DNA from: UBA1181 sp963619325
Lineage (GTDB): Bacteria; Bacteroidota; Bacteroidia; Bacteroidales; Paludibacteraceae
DNA: 64,000 nucleotides
Reading direction: 5' to 3'
NCBI GenBank assembly: GCA_963619325.1
Contig: CAVEVQ010000009.1
Span: 1-64,000 of the forward strand
The position numbers and the translations under genes are program-made. Shown here one piece after another: positions 16,438-24,906 of the stretch (position 1 is the first letter of the stretch; each line of letters starts with the position of its first letter). The notes below the pieces were generated by a model that was given only the letters and a program-made list of their open reading frames with translations, did not search any database and was not told the DNA's origin.

Positions 16438-17784
16438 TTAACGAGCGAATGTAAGCAATTTTCCTTTCTTCTCTGTATCAAAACTACCCTCATCGTACAC
16501 TATGTTTCCGTTGACGAAAGTTTTGTTTATTTTGTAGTTAAATGTCTCTCCTTCAACGGGAGACCATCCACATTTGTATTGAAGAGACTCCTTCGTAACC
16601 GTTACAGGACTGTCTGGCTCTACTAACACTAAGTCGGCAAAGTAACCCTTCCTGATAAATCCTCTCTTCTCAATATTGAAAATCTTGGCAGGGTTATGAC
16701 ACATTTTTTCAACTACTTGCTCTCTTGTGAAATTTCCTTTCTTAGCCAATTCTAACATCATTTGGAGTGAGTTTTGAATGCTTGGAAATCCCGAAACAGC
16801 GTGAAGCACGTCTCCTTCTTTCTCACTCAAAAGGTGTGGCGCGTGGTCGGTCGCTACGGTGTCGATGATGCCCATCTCCACTGCCTTCAAAAGGTTTTCA
16901 CGACTCTTCTGCTTCTTGATAGATGGGTTGCACTTGATTTTCGCACCTAATCGCTCGTAGTCTCTATCGTCAAACCAAAGATACCCTACACATGTCTCTG
17001 CTGTGATTTTCTTTTCTGCCAACGGCTTGTTGTTGAACAACGCCAATTCTTTGGCTGTGGTAAGGTGTAGCACATGCAAGCGTGTGCCGTATTTCTTCGC
17101 CAAGTCAATCACTTTCGCTGTCGATTTGTAGCAAGCGTCGGAGTTGCGAATCACCTCATGGTATGAGATTGGAATTGGTTTCTCTCCGAACTCTGCTTTT
17201 ACTTTCTCTAAATTGGCTTGGATGGTCGCTTCGTCTTCGTTGTGTGTGGCAACGAGAATAGGCGACTTCTCAAATATCTGAGACAGAATGGCAGGGTCGT
17301 CCACTTTCATGTTGCCTGTAGAAGAACCTACGAACACTTTGATTCCGCAGACTTTGCTCTTGTCTACATTTATTATCTCATTGAGATTGTCGTTGTTTGC
17401 TCCAAGATAGAAAGAGTAGTTGGTCAGGCATTTCTTCTCTGCAATGGCAATCTTGTTGTCTATTTCGGCCATTGAGACTGTCTGTGGCAATGTGTTAGGC
17501 ATATCCATGATGCTGGTAACTCCGCCTGCCACTGCCGCTCTCGACTCTGTCTCCATGTCTGCCTTTTGCGTCAGCCCAGGCTCGCGGAAATGTACGTGCG
17601 TGTCAATTACTCCAGGCAATAACCATTTGCCGTCTCCATCTATTATCTCTGCGTTCTTCAGTACGCTCTCTGGAACTTCGTCCCTAAAGATTTTAGAGAT
17701 TTTCTCCCCTTTGATCAACACAGAACCTTTGAATGAGTTCCCTTCGTTGATAATCTTCACCTTATGGATAAGTATGTTTTTCAT
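16438..17784 (-). CDS. pyrC: Dihydroorotase
   Basis: Third step of pyrimidine synthesis: cyclises carbamoyl-aspartate to dihydroorotate in the cytosol. 448 residues of the amidohydrolase fold. Zinc-binding DTHVHFREPG gives His63 and His65; GGVTSIMDMPNT follows; TDHAPH near residue 313 supplies the catalytic Asp. The length and sequence type fit the class I/long dihydroorotase used by Bacteroidetes. It follows the glycosyltransferase gene on the same strand with a 113-bp gap, an arrangement I recall as common in Bacteroidales. Confidence 0.95.
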   Translation of the reverse strand: MKNILIHKVKIINEGNSFKGSVLIKGEKISKIFRDEVPESVLKNAEIIDGDGKWLLPGVIDTHVHFREPGLTQKADMETESRAAVAGGVTSIMDMPNTLPQTVSMAEIDNKIAIAEKKCLTNYSFYLGANNDNLNEIINVDKSKVCGIKVFVGSSTGNMKVDDPAILSQIFEKSPILVATHNEDEATIQANLEKVKAEFGEKPIPISYHEVIRNSDACYKSTAKVIDLAKKYGTRLHVLHLTTAKELALFNNKPLAEKKITAETCVGYLWFDDRDYERLGAKIKCNPSIKKQKSRENLLKAVEMGIIDTVATDHAPHLLSEKEGDVLHAVSGFPSIQNSLQMMLELAKKGNFTREQVVEKMCHNPAKIFNIEKRGFIRKGYFADLVLVEPDSPVTVTKESLQYKCGWSPVEGETFNYKINKTFVNGNIVYDEGSFDTEKKGKLLTFAR

Positions 17785-17897
17785 GACGTATGACTATTAT
17801 ATACTTCGCATGGAAGTTCGTTTGCAATAAAATAATATTTATGGTAGTAAATATAGCGAAAAACAATGAACAAATAAACGCGTGATGTTTTTCTTCG

Positions 17898-18653
17898 CTA
17901 TCTTTTTTCTCTGTTTTTCTTTGGGTATTTCTTGAAAAGACTATTCAGTTTTAGTCTTATCACACCGAAAACCGCCTCTCCGAATATTCCGCTGTTCATC
18001 TTCGACACACCCAAAACCCTGTTTACGAAGATGATAGGAACTTCTTTGATAGTGAACCCACACATGTAGGTGGTGAATTTCATCTCTATCTGAAAAGCAT
18101 ATCCGATGAACTTTATTTTGTCTAACTCGATCGTTTCCAGCACCTCTCGTCGGTAGCACGCAAAACCTGCGGTGGTGTCGGCTATCTTCATCCCCGTGAT
18201 GACTCTTACATAGATAGAGGCAAAATACGACATCAGGACGCGCCCCATTGGCCAGTTCACCACATTGACACCGCTTGTGTAGCGAGAGCCAATGGCGAGG
18301 TCTGCTCCCTCTTCCGAACACGCTTTGTGTAGTTTCAACAAATCGTTGGGATTGTGAGAGAAGTCGGCATCCATCTCAAATATGTAGTCGTATTTGCGTT
18401 CTACTGCCCATTTGAAGCCTGCGATGTAGGCCGTGCCTAAACCTTGCTTCCCTGAACGCTCAATGAGGTGCAGGCGCTCTGAAAACTCGCTTTGAAGTCT
18501 TTTTACGATTTCCCCTGTGCCGTCTGGCGATCCATCGTCGATCACTAAGATATGAAACTGCTTGGGCAACGAAAAGACTGCTCTGCAGATATTCTCTATG
18601 TTCTCTTTTTCGTTGTAGGTAGGAATGATTACTACACCATCGTTGTTTTCCAT
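17898..18653 (-). CDS. Polyprenol-phosphate mannosyltransferase-like GT2
   Basis: 251-residue GT-A glycosyltransferase of the dolichol-phosphate-mannose synthase type. Motifs: VVIIPTYNEKENI at the N-terminus, VIDDGSPDGTGEI, and EMDADFSHNP, which carries the metal-binding DxD. GSRYTSGVNVVNWPMGR follows. The enzyme would transfer a sugar from a nucleotide donor to a membrane polyprenyl phosphate at the cytoplasmic face, providing lipid-linked sugar for glycoprotein or envelope glycan synthesis. No C-terminal membrane domain is present; the tail is basic (KKYPKKNREKR). The precise sugar is not determinable from sequence. Confidence 0.88.
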   Translation of the reverse strand: MENNDGVVIIPTYNEKENIENICRAVFSLPKQFHILVIDDGSPDGTGEIVKRLQSEFSERLHLIERSGKQGLGTAYIAGFKWAVERKYDYIFEMDADFSHNPNDLLKLHKACSEEGADLAIGSRYTSGVNVVNWPMGRVLMSYFASIYVRVITGMKIADTTAGFACYRREVLETIELDKIKFIGYAFQIEMKFTTYMCGFTIKEVPIIFVNRVLGVSKMNSGIFGEAVFGVIRLKLNSLFKKYPKKNREKR

Positions 18654-18808
18654 TGCCTTCTAATTTTGGGCGATTTTGTTACTATACCATAACGATTCTC
18701 TTGGTCGCCTATTGCATTAATCCATAGGTGTCCGATGATTTTTCATCTCTCTCTAAAAAAACTTTTTGTCAAAGAGACTTCTCATCACCTTTTAAAGAGC
18801 CGTATATG

Positions 18809-18816
18809 CAAATTTA
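18809..18816 (-). promoter_or_regulatory. Putative -7 element (TAAATTTG) for the GT2-pyrC unit
   Basis: Minus-strand TAAATTTG lies about 155 bp before the GT2 start. No -33 element at ideal spacing was seen, so this is tentative. Confidence 0.35.
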
Positions 18817-18841
18817 GAAAATGCTTTGGACTTTTATTCTT

Positions 18842-18849
18842 TATATTTG
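18842..18849 (+). promoter_or_regulatory. Putative -7 element (TATATTTG) for mfd
   Basis: A TAnnTTTG match 46 bp before the ATG at 18896. A TTTG occurs at 18825-18828 but with a short 13-bp spacer. The position supports translation starting at 18896 rather than 18821. Confidence 0.4.
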
Positions 18850-18895
18850 TAAATATCTTTGTAAAAAAATCTTAGAGTTGGAATTAGTCGATTTA

Positions 18896-21800
18896 ATGGG
18901 CCGGATAGAGTCTGATAATCAGGTGATTTCGGTAAAGAAATGGATGGAGAATAAAAAGGAGAAAAACCTGCTTCTGAAAGGAATGGAGGGTTCTTTTCGT
19001 GCCTTGTTGTTTTCAATGCTTTTTAAAGATTATCATGGGCAGTGGCTTATCGTGTTGAATGATGCGGAGTCCGCGTCTTATTTCTATTACGATATGACGC
19101 AATTGCTTGGCAACGAAAATGTTTTATTCTATCCTGTCTCCTACAAAGGGTCTGCTAAATATGGTGAGAAACAGTTGGATGCCGCCAACGAGGTGCTTCG
19201 AACGGAGGTGTTAGATAGATTAGGACATGAAGTTGATGATTATGTGGTGGTTACTCATCCTGAAGCCTTGTCGGAGTTAGTCGTGAAAACGGAAGTTTTG
19301 CGGGAAAAGACAATTCTTATTTCGAAGGACGACACAATTAACACGACAAAACTCGCACAGTCATTGTTTGAATTAGGATTCAATCGTGTCGATTTTGTTT
19401 ATCAACCTGGCCAGTTCTCTGTCCGTGGTAGTATCATTGACATTTTTTCTTACTCTTGTGAATATCCTTTCCGTCTGGATTTCTTTGGTGACGATGTGGA
19501 GTCTATTCGTACTTTTAACGTCGAAACTCAACTTTCAATTGAGGAGAAACAGAACATTGCGATTGTCCCCGATATTCATGGAAAGAAAGATGTGTCAGAT
19601 TCGCTGATGAATTTCTTGCCCTCGTCTGCCATCCTCTCGTTTTATGATTTTTCGTATGCTATGGATATGATCGGTGGAGAAGAGGTGAGGGCAAAAGAAA
19701 AAAAAGAGGAAAATTCCGTCCTTTCGGTGGATGCTTTCTTAAAACGGTCGGTGGATTTCAGAAGAATAGAGTTTGGAGGACATGACAGTTTCTCCTCTTC
19801 TGAATCTATTGTCAAAGTGGATTTCCATACGCATCCTCAACCTGTTTTTTCAAAGAATTTTGATTTAATAACGAGTGATTTCAAACAGAAAATAGAGAAC
19901 GGCTACGAAGTGTGCTTGTTGAGTGATAACAGACATCAAATAGAGCGTTTAGAATCCATTTTCGCAGATAAGGGTCTGAATATCTCGTTTACACCCGTTT
20001 TAAAGACGCTTCATGAGGGTTTTGTTGTGGATTCGAAGCAACTTTGTTGTTATACAGACCATCAGGTCTTTAATCGATACCATAAATATTCCTTGCGTTC
20101 GGACAGGGCGCGCGATGGTCAGGCCGCTTTGACTCTGAAGGATTTGAACAGTTTCAAAGTGGGCGACTTCGTAGTGCATGTCGATTATGGCGTGGGGCGT
20201 TTCGGTGGATTGATTCAGGTGGATGCCAATGGAAAAAAGCAGGAGGTCATCAAATTGCTATATAAAAATGACGATTTGCTGCTTGTAAGCATCCATTCGT
20301 TACATAAAATTTCAAGATATAGGGGAAAAGAGGGTGCTACGCCAACAGTTAGCAAATTGGGTACGGGCGCATGGCAGACGTTGAAAGAGCGGACGAAAAA
20401 GAAGGTCAAGGATATTGCGCGCGACCTTATTGCGCTCTATGCCAAACGTCGGGAAGAGAAGGGTTATGCGTTCTCTGCAGACACCTTTTTGCAGTCGGAG
20501 TTGGAAGCCTCCTTCATCTATGAAGATACGCCAGACCAGCTGAAGACAACTCGTGAGGTGAAGGCGGATATGGAGCGAGATCTGCCGATGGACCGCCTTG
20601 TCTGTGGAGACGTAGGCTTTGGAAAGACGGAAATAGCCATTCGTGCGGCTTTTAAGGCCGCGTGCGACAACAAACAGGTTGCCGTTTTGGTGCCAACGAC
20701 CGTTTTGGCGTTGCAACACTATAAAACGTTTTCGGAGAGGTTGAAGGATTTTCCGTGTAAGGTGGAATATCTGAATCGTTCCCGCTCTCAGAAGGATGTG
20801 AAGAGAATAGAGAAAGAGTTGTCGGATGGTGAGATCAACATCATGATTGGTACACAGAAAATCTTAGGTAAAGAGGTGAAATTTAAAGATTTAGGATTGC
20901 TGATTATTGATGAGGAGCAAAAATTTGGTGTCTCTGTAAAGGAGAAGATAAAGCAGATGAAGGTCAATGTCGATACGTTGACGATGACGGCGACTCCGAT
21001 TCCGCGAACTTTGCAATTCTCTTTAATGGGCGCGCGCGACCTCTCTGTGATTAGCACTCCTCCTGCCAACCGTTACCCCGTGCAGACGGAATTACATTCA
21101 TTCAACGAGGATGTGATTCGAGATGCCATTCGTTACGAGATGGATCGCAATGGTCAAGTGTTCTTTATCAATAACAGGGTGCAGAATCTTCCTGAAATCG
21201 CCGCTCTGATTAACCGTTTAGTGCCAGAGGCACGAGTGGCGATTGGACACGGACAGATGAAGGGGGAGGATTTAGAGAAAATCATCTTGGATTTCATTGA
21301 TTACGAGTACGATGTGTTGTTGGCGACGACAATCATTGAGTCGGGTATTGATATGCCCAACTGCAACACGATTATCGTGAACAATGCGCAGAATTTTGGC
21401 TTGAGCGATTTGCACCAGTTGCGTGGCCGCGTAGGCCGAAGCAACCGACGTGCTTTCTGCTATTTGCTTGCACCTCCGTTGTCGACGCTCACGCAAGATG
21501 CGCGACGGCGTTTGCAGGCTATCGAGAGTTTCTCGGAATTGGGTAGCGGTTTCAATATAGCCATGCAGGATCTGGATATTCGTGGCGCCGGGAATCTTCT
21601 TGGCGCGGAGCAAAGTGGATTTATCGCCGATTTGGGTTATGAAACCTATCAGAAAGTGTTGAACGAAGCGGTTATGGAATTGAAAATTGAGGAGTTCTCA
21701 GACATATACAAGGAAGAAGGTACGACATCCGTAGCCTCTTTGCCTGTAGTGATAGATTGTCAGGTAGAGACGGATATGGAGTTGACTTTCCCGTCGGATT

Positions 21801-22216
21801 ATGTGGAGAATGTTTCAGAGAGAATGAGCCTCTATCGTGAATTGGACAATGTCAAGGATGAGGCGGAATTGCTGAATTTTGAGGCGAAGATGCGCGATCG
21901 TTTCGGTGATTTGCCTGAGCAGACGAAGAATCTGTTGACGCTTGTCCGTGTACGCTGGATGGCTCAGAGGTTGGGGTTTGAGAAGCTGACTCTAAAGCAA
22001 GGGCGTATGGTGGGCTATTTCGTGAGCGAAGAAAAGTCCCCTTATTTCCAGACAGATGCTTTTGGAAAAATTCTTGAGTATTTCCAGACTCATGTAGAGC
22101 GTTGCAAACTGCGCGACAATGCGGGGAAACGCTCAATCGTCTTTTCAGAGGTACAAACTGTGGCGGAAGCGTATGAAGTTCTGACTTCTGTTGAGAATAT
22201 GAAAATCAGAGCGTGA
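18896..22216 (+). CDS. mfd: Transcription-repair coupling factor Mfd
   Basis: Large DNA translocase that removes stalled RNA polymerase from lesions and recruits UvrA. From the ATG at 18896 it has 1106 residues. Order of parts: N-terminal UvrB-homology module with YQPGQFSVRGSIIDIFSY, CarD-like RNA-polymerase-interacting domain near 423 (DFVVHVDYGVGRFGGL), helicase lobe 1 with GDVGFGKTEIA near 570 (Walker A) and DEEQKFGV near 671, TATPIPRTL, lobe 2 with QLRGRVGRSNR, and the C-terminal TRCF domain (MSLYRELD). The frame is open to 18821, but those 25 hydrophobic residues overlap the promoter element and do not look like Mfd. Confidence 0.95.
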   Translation: MGRIESDNQVISVKKWMENKKEKNLLLKGMEGSFRALLFSMLFKDYHGQWLIVLNDAESASYFYYDMTQLLGNENVLFYPVSYKGSAKYGEKQLDAANEVLRTEVLDRLGHEVDDYVVVTHPEALSELVVKTEVLREKTILISKDDTINTTKLAQSLFELGFNRVDFVYQPGQFSVRGSIIDIFSYSCEYPFRLDFFGDDVESIRTFNVETQLSIEEKQNIAIVPDIHGKKDVSDSLMNFLPSSAILSFYDFSYAMDMIGGEEVRAKEKKEENSVLSVDAFLKRSVDFRRIEFGGHDSFSSSESIVKVDFHTHPQPVFSKNFDLITSDFKQKIENGYEVCLLSDNRHQIERLESIFADKGLNISFTPVLKTLHEGFVVDSKQLCCYTDHQVFNRYHKYSLRSDRARDGQAALTLKDLNSFKVGDFVVHVDYGVGRFGGLIQVDANGKKQEVIKLLYKNDDLLLVSIHSLHKISRYRGKEGATPTVSKLGTGAWQTLKERTKKKVKDIARDLIALYAKRREEKGYAFSADTFLQSELEASFIYEDTPDQLKTTREVKADMERDLPMDRLVCGDVGFGKTEIAIRAAFKAACDNKQVAVLVPTTVLALQHYKTFSERLKDFPCKVEYLNRSRSQKDVKRIEKELSDGEINIMIGTQKILGKEVKFKDLGLLIIDEEQKFGVSVKEKIKQMKVNVDTLTMTATPIPRTLQFSLMGARDLSVISTPPANRYPVQTELHSFNEDVIRDAIRYEMDRNGQVFFINNRVQNLPEIAALINRLVPEARVAIGHGQMKGEDLEKIILDFIDYEYDVLLATTIIESGIDMPNCNTIIVNNAQNFGLSDLHQLRGRVGRSNRRAFCYLLAPPLSTLTQDARRRLQAIESFSELGSGFNIAMQDLDIRGAGNLLGAEQSGFIADLGYETYQKVLNEAVMELKIEEFSDIYKEEGTTSVASLPVVIDCQVETDMELTFPSDYVENVSERMSLYRELDNVKDEAELLNFEAKMRDRFGDLPEQTKNLLTLVRVRWMAQRLGFEKLTLKQGRMVGYFVSEEKSPYFQTDAFGKILEYFQTHVERCKLRDNAGKRSIVFSEVQTVAEAYEVLTSVENMKIRA

Positions 22217-22299
22217 AATCCGTGAAAAAAGAAGTGTGAAAAAGTCAAAAAAAATGAAAAAAAGTAGGTCGAAAATGGACAAAGAATAAAAAGCGGTTA

Positions 22300-22307
22300 T
22301 ATATTTG
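22300..22307 (+). promoter_or_regulatory. Putative -7 element (TATATTTG) for the ferredoxin gene
   Basis: TATATTTG is followed by GCACC 27 bp before the ferredoxin ATG. No clear TTTG lies at -33. The upstream stretch after mfd is A-rich with no obvious terminator. Confidence 0.5.
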
Positions 22308-22333
22308 CACCGTAACTTTAAAACTTGTTTATT

Positions 22334-22498
22334 ATGGCTTATGTAATTGGAGAAGATTGTGTAGCATGTGGAACTTGCGCAGGCGAGTGTCCAGTTGGCG
22401 CAATTTCAGAGGGTGATATCTATAAGATTGATCCTTCCGCTTGTACTGAGTGTGGAACTTGCGCAGATGCATGTCCTGCAGGTGCTATTTCAAAGTAA
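22334..22498 (+). CDS. Small 2[4Fe-4S] ferredoxin
   Basis: 54-residue clostridial-type ferredoxin, a soluble low-potential electron carrier. It contains two near-identical cluster motifs, CVACGTCAGECP and CTECGTCADACP, each CxxCxxCxxxCP, separated by a short strand (GAISEGDIYKIDPSA). In anaerobes such proteins serve pyruvate:ferredoxin oxidoreductase, hydrogenase and similar enzymes. It stands alone between mfd and the glycosyltransferase gene with its own promoter-like element and terminator, which fits a strongly and independently expressed carrier. Confidence 0.95.
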   Translation: MAYVIGEDCVACGTCAGECPVGAISEGDIYKIDPSACTECGTCADACPAGAISK

Positions 22499-22513
22499 AA
22501 ATTAGATTAGTCA

Positions 22514-22549
22514 AGGAATGGGAGTGTTCGGGAGGACACTTCCTTTTTT
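22514..22549 (+). terminator. Rho-independent terminator after the ferredoxin gene
   Basis: GGAGTGT pairs with ACACTTCC with one bulged T, with an outer AAGGAA/TTCCTT, followed by TTTTTT. It begins 16 bp after the stop. Confidence 0.75.
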
Positions 22550-22567
22550 ATTGTGGTCAAAACCTGT

Positions 22568-22575
22568 TATCTTTG
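22568..22575 (+). promoter_or_regulatory. Putative -7 element (TATCTTTG) for the glycosyltransferase-flippase-COG0523 unit
   Basis: TAnnTTTG match 45 bp before the ATG at 22620 and just after the preceding terminator. The nearest TTG upstream is at a short spacing, so support is moderate. Confidence 0.45.
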
Positions 22576-22619
22576 CAGGAGGATAATAAATAACGTTTAT
22601 TAGAGGAATTGGGACGAAT

Positions 22620-23702
22620 ATGATAGTGGCGTTCTCTTTGATGGTTCATAAAGCGGACGACGAGCGTGTCGCACATCAAGAGGCGACGGCTTTGCGTGCG
22701 AAGGGCGATATTGTGCATATTTTTTCTACCTATCTGATGCAGGATAAAAGTAGGTCGGAGCGTTGCCAATGGTTGCAAGCGCATTTGGAGCAGTGTTGCC
22801 CGGATGTGATTATTTGTGACACGCCAATCTCAGTGACAGTGGCGAGAAAGGCGAAAAAGAAGATAGAAAAGTCTAATAGGAAAATTACAAAAGTGCTTTA
22901 CGATATAACAGAATGGTATCCGTCAAAGAAAAATCTTCGGGGGTATGGTGTGCTGATGCGTATGGTGCGTTTTTTCGCTTTGGCTTTTTTGCATGTTAAG
23001 GCTTCTTTCCTTTCGGATGCGTTTTTGTTGGGAGAATATTATAAAGCGTTGCCTTGCAAATTTTTGTTTCCTCGTAAGAAAAAACTGCTGTTGTCTTATT
23101 ATGCGACGATAGGAAATGTTAAAAGGTATCCGGCAAAAAAATCATTGAGAAAATCTTGCTCTTTTTATTATTCAGGAAATTTGACGGAGGAGAAAGGTTT
23201 TTTTAGAGTGGTGGATGTGGCGAAAAAAGTGGCAGAAAAACGTCCGGATACGGGTTTCTGTTTGAATGTTGTCTCTTCAGGGAGAATAGATGCAAGGGAA
23301 GAGATGCCGTCGAATCTGCGGATTTCGTATCATGATTGGATGCCTTTTGACACGTTCTGCGAGACAATAGGAGAGCATGATTTGTTCTTTGATCTGCGAG
23401 ACGACGATATTGAGAACACCCATTGTCTGCCTATCAAAATGTTCTATTATATGGCGGCAGGACGGCCGATGATATACTCCGATTTGAAAGCGATTCGTCG
23501 GGGTGTCCCTGAATTCGAAGAGATGGGAGTCGCTGTGAAGCCGATGGAAATGGAACATTCTGTGGATGCCGTTTTACGTTATCTTGACGATGATGAACTC
23601 TATCAAAAACATTGCCGAAACGCATTGCGGTTGTCGGATGAAAAATATAATTGGGAACGAATAGAAGTATCTTTTGTGAATTTCATCCATTATGGCATTT
23701 GA
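22620..23702 (+). CDS. Glycosyltransferase (GT4-like, GT-B fold)
   Basis: 360 residues. The N-terminal part (about 1-165) reads like the acceptor-side Rossmann domain (DDERVAHQEATALRAKGDIVHIFS); the C-terminal part holds CSFYYSGNLTEEKGFFRVVDVAKKVAEKRPD and LPIKMFYYMAAGRPMIYSDLKAIR, the pattern of the donor-binding domain in GT1/GT4 enzymes, where the Glu of the usual EAMA region is replaced by a K-x-F-x-Y-M-A-A-G-R-P motif. It likely adds a sugar in surface polysaccharide synthesis. Its end overlaps the start of the flippase gene by 11 bp, which couples the two. Donor and acceptor are unknown. Confidence 0.8.
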   Translation: MIVAFSLMVHKADDERVAHQEATALRAKGDIVHIFSTYLMQDKSRSERCQWLQAHLEQCCPDVIICDTPISVTVARKAKKKIEKSNRKITKVLYDITEWYPSKKNLRGYGVLMRMVRFFALAFLHVKASFLSDAFLLGEYYKALPCKFLFPRKKKLLLSYYATIGNVKRYPAKKSLRKSCSFYYSGNLTEEKGFFRVVDVAKKVAEKRPDTGFCLNVVSSGRIDAREEMPSNLRISYHDWMPFDTFCETIGEHDLFFDLRDDDIENTHCLPIKMFYYMAAGRPMIYSDLKAIRRGVPEFEEMGVAVKPMEMEHSVDAVLRYLDDDELYQKHCRNALRLSDEKYNWERIEVSFVNFIHYGI

Positions 23703-24906
23703 CTTGAGAAAAAACATAGTGATGACGGTGTTGGGGAAGAGTGCCATACTCTTGTCCAATTTCCTTGTCGTTGTGCTGACGGCTCAATTGTGGGGGGCAG
23801 AAGGACGGGGAAACGTGGCTATGTTTATGGCGGATATAGGTTTGTTGGCCATTGTCTCCAATGTGTTCACGGGTAGCAGTGTCTCTTATTACTTGAATAA
23901 GGTGGCGGAAAGGCGACTCTTTCTGATGGCATTGTCGTGGGTTTCTGTCCTGTCACTGATAGGAGCATTTCTTTTCCATCTGTTCGAGCAAGAGGATTTT
24001 TCCCTGCTTTTTTTTGTAATATCTTTTGTCTTAGGTGTTTATTCTTTTTACAATTCTGTGTATATAGGAGACCAACGCATAGGTCTTTACAATGCGTTGA
24101 CTGTTCTTCAACCAGTGCTTGCTTTGGTTCTTATGTTGCTTGTCTATTGGACGGTTGACGATAGTTGTAGAGCCTATTTTATAGGGTATGCGCTGTCTGC
24201 ATCTGTATTGGCAATCTATAGTTTTGTGAAAGAAAACGGGAAGAAAAAGTGGGAGCGTTTTACAAAAGAAGAGTTCTTTCAATCTCTCAAATTTGGATTT
24301 CAAACGCAGTTGAGTGATTTCCTCCAATTTTTCAATGCAAGGCTAAGTTACTATTTCTTAGCCTATTACGTTGGAAATGCAAGTGTGGGGGTCTTTTCTA
24401 TATGTGTCTCTTTGTCTGAGGCGATGTTGGTGGTTGGAAGGAGCATCTCGATGGTGCAATATTCACGTCTGTTGGAACAAAATACAGATAAAGAGGAGGC
24501 GAGGAAAGGGACGAACCAGGTGTTGAAACTTTGTTTCTTCGTCACGTCGGGTGTTTTGGTGGTGGTCAATTGCTTGCCTGCGCAGTTGTATGTCTGGGTC
24601 TTTGGTCCTGAATTTGAGTCGGTCAAGATGTTGCTTTTGTGTTTGTCTCCTGGGATTCTCTTGGGCAGCTTGGCAGACATTATCGGACACTATTTTTCGG
24701 CGATGGGGCAGTTGCGTGTGTTAGTGGTGAAATCTCTTGTCGGTGTTTTCGTAACAACGGCTTTGTCTATGATAATAATCTCGAAATGGCAGATTGAAGG
24801 GGCTGTGATAGTAAATTTAACTGCAAATGTTGTAACTTCGTTGGTGCTTTTCTTATCCTATAGAAAAGACAATTTTGAAAATATAAAACTATGGCAAAGC
24901 AAGTAG
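23692..24906 (+). CDS. Oligosaccharide flippase (Wzx/MATE-like polysaccharide exporter)
   Basis: 404-residue inner-membrane protein with about 12 hydrophobic segments. The N-terminus (KNIVMTVLGKSAILLSNFLVVVLTAQLWGAEGRGNVAMF) is typical of polysaccharide biosynthesis flippases, with the conserved G-x-E/G-R-G after the first helix. The middle loop SLKFGFQTQLSDFLQFFNARLSYYFLAYYVG matches the second half of the family. It would move lipid-linked oligosaccharide across the inner membrane. It overlaps the glycosyltransferase upstream by 11 bp and the COG0523 gene downstream by 16 bp. No complete capsule cluster surrounds it. Confidence 0.85.
   Translation: MAFDLRKNIVMTVLGKSAILLSNFLVVVLTAQLWGAEGRGNVAMFMADIGLLAIVSNVFTGSSVSYYLNKVAERRLFLMALSWVSVLSLIGAFLFHLFEQEDFSLLFFVISFVLGVYSFYNSVYIGDQRIGLYNALTVLQPVLALVLMLLVYWTVDDSCRAYFIGYALSASVLAIYSFVKENGKKKWERFTKEEFFQSLKFGFQTQLSDFLQFFNARLSYYFLAYYVGNASVGVFSICVSLSEAMLVVGRSISMVQYSRLLEQNTDKEEARKGTNQVLKLCFFVTSGVLVVVNCLPAQLYVWVFGPEFESVKMLLLCLSPGILLGSLADIIGHYFSAMGQLRVLVVKSLVGVFVTTALSMIIISKWQIEGAVIVNLTANVVTSLVLFLSYRKDNFENIKLWQSK

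Noticed and set aside
18821..18895. 25-residue N-terminal extension of mfd
   Set aside because: Hydrophobic and Cys-rich, unlike Mfd N-termini, and overlapping the TATATTTG promoter element.
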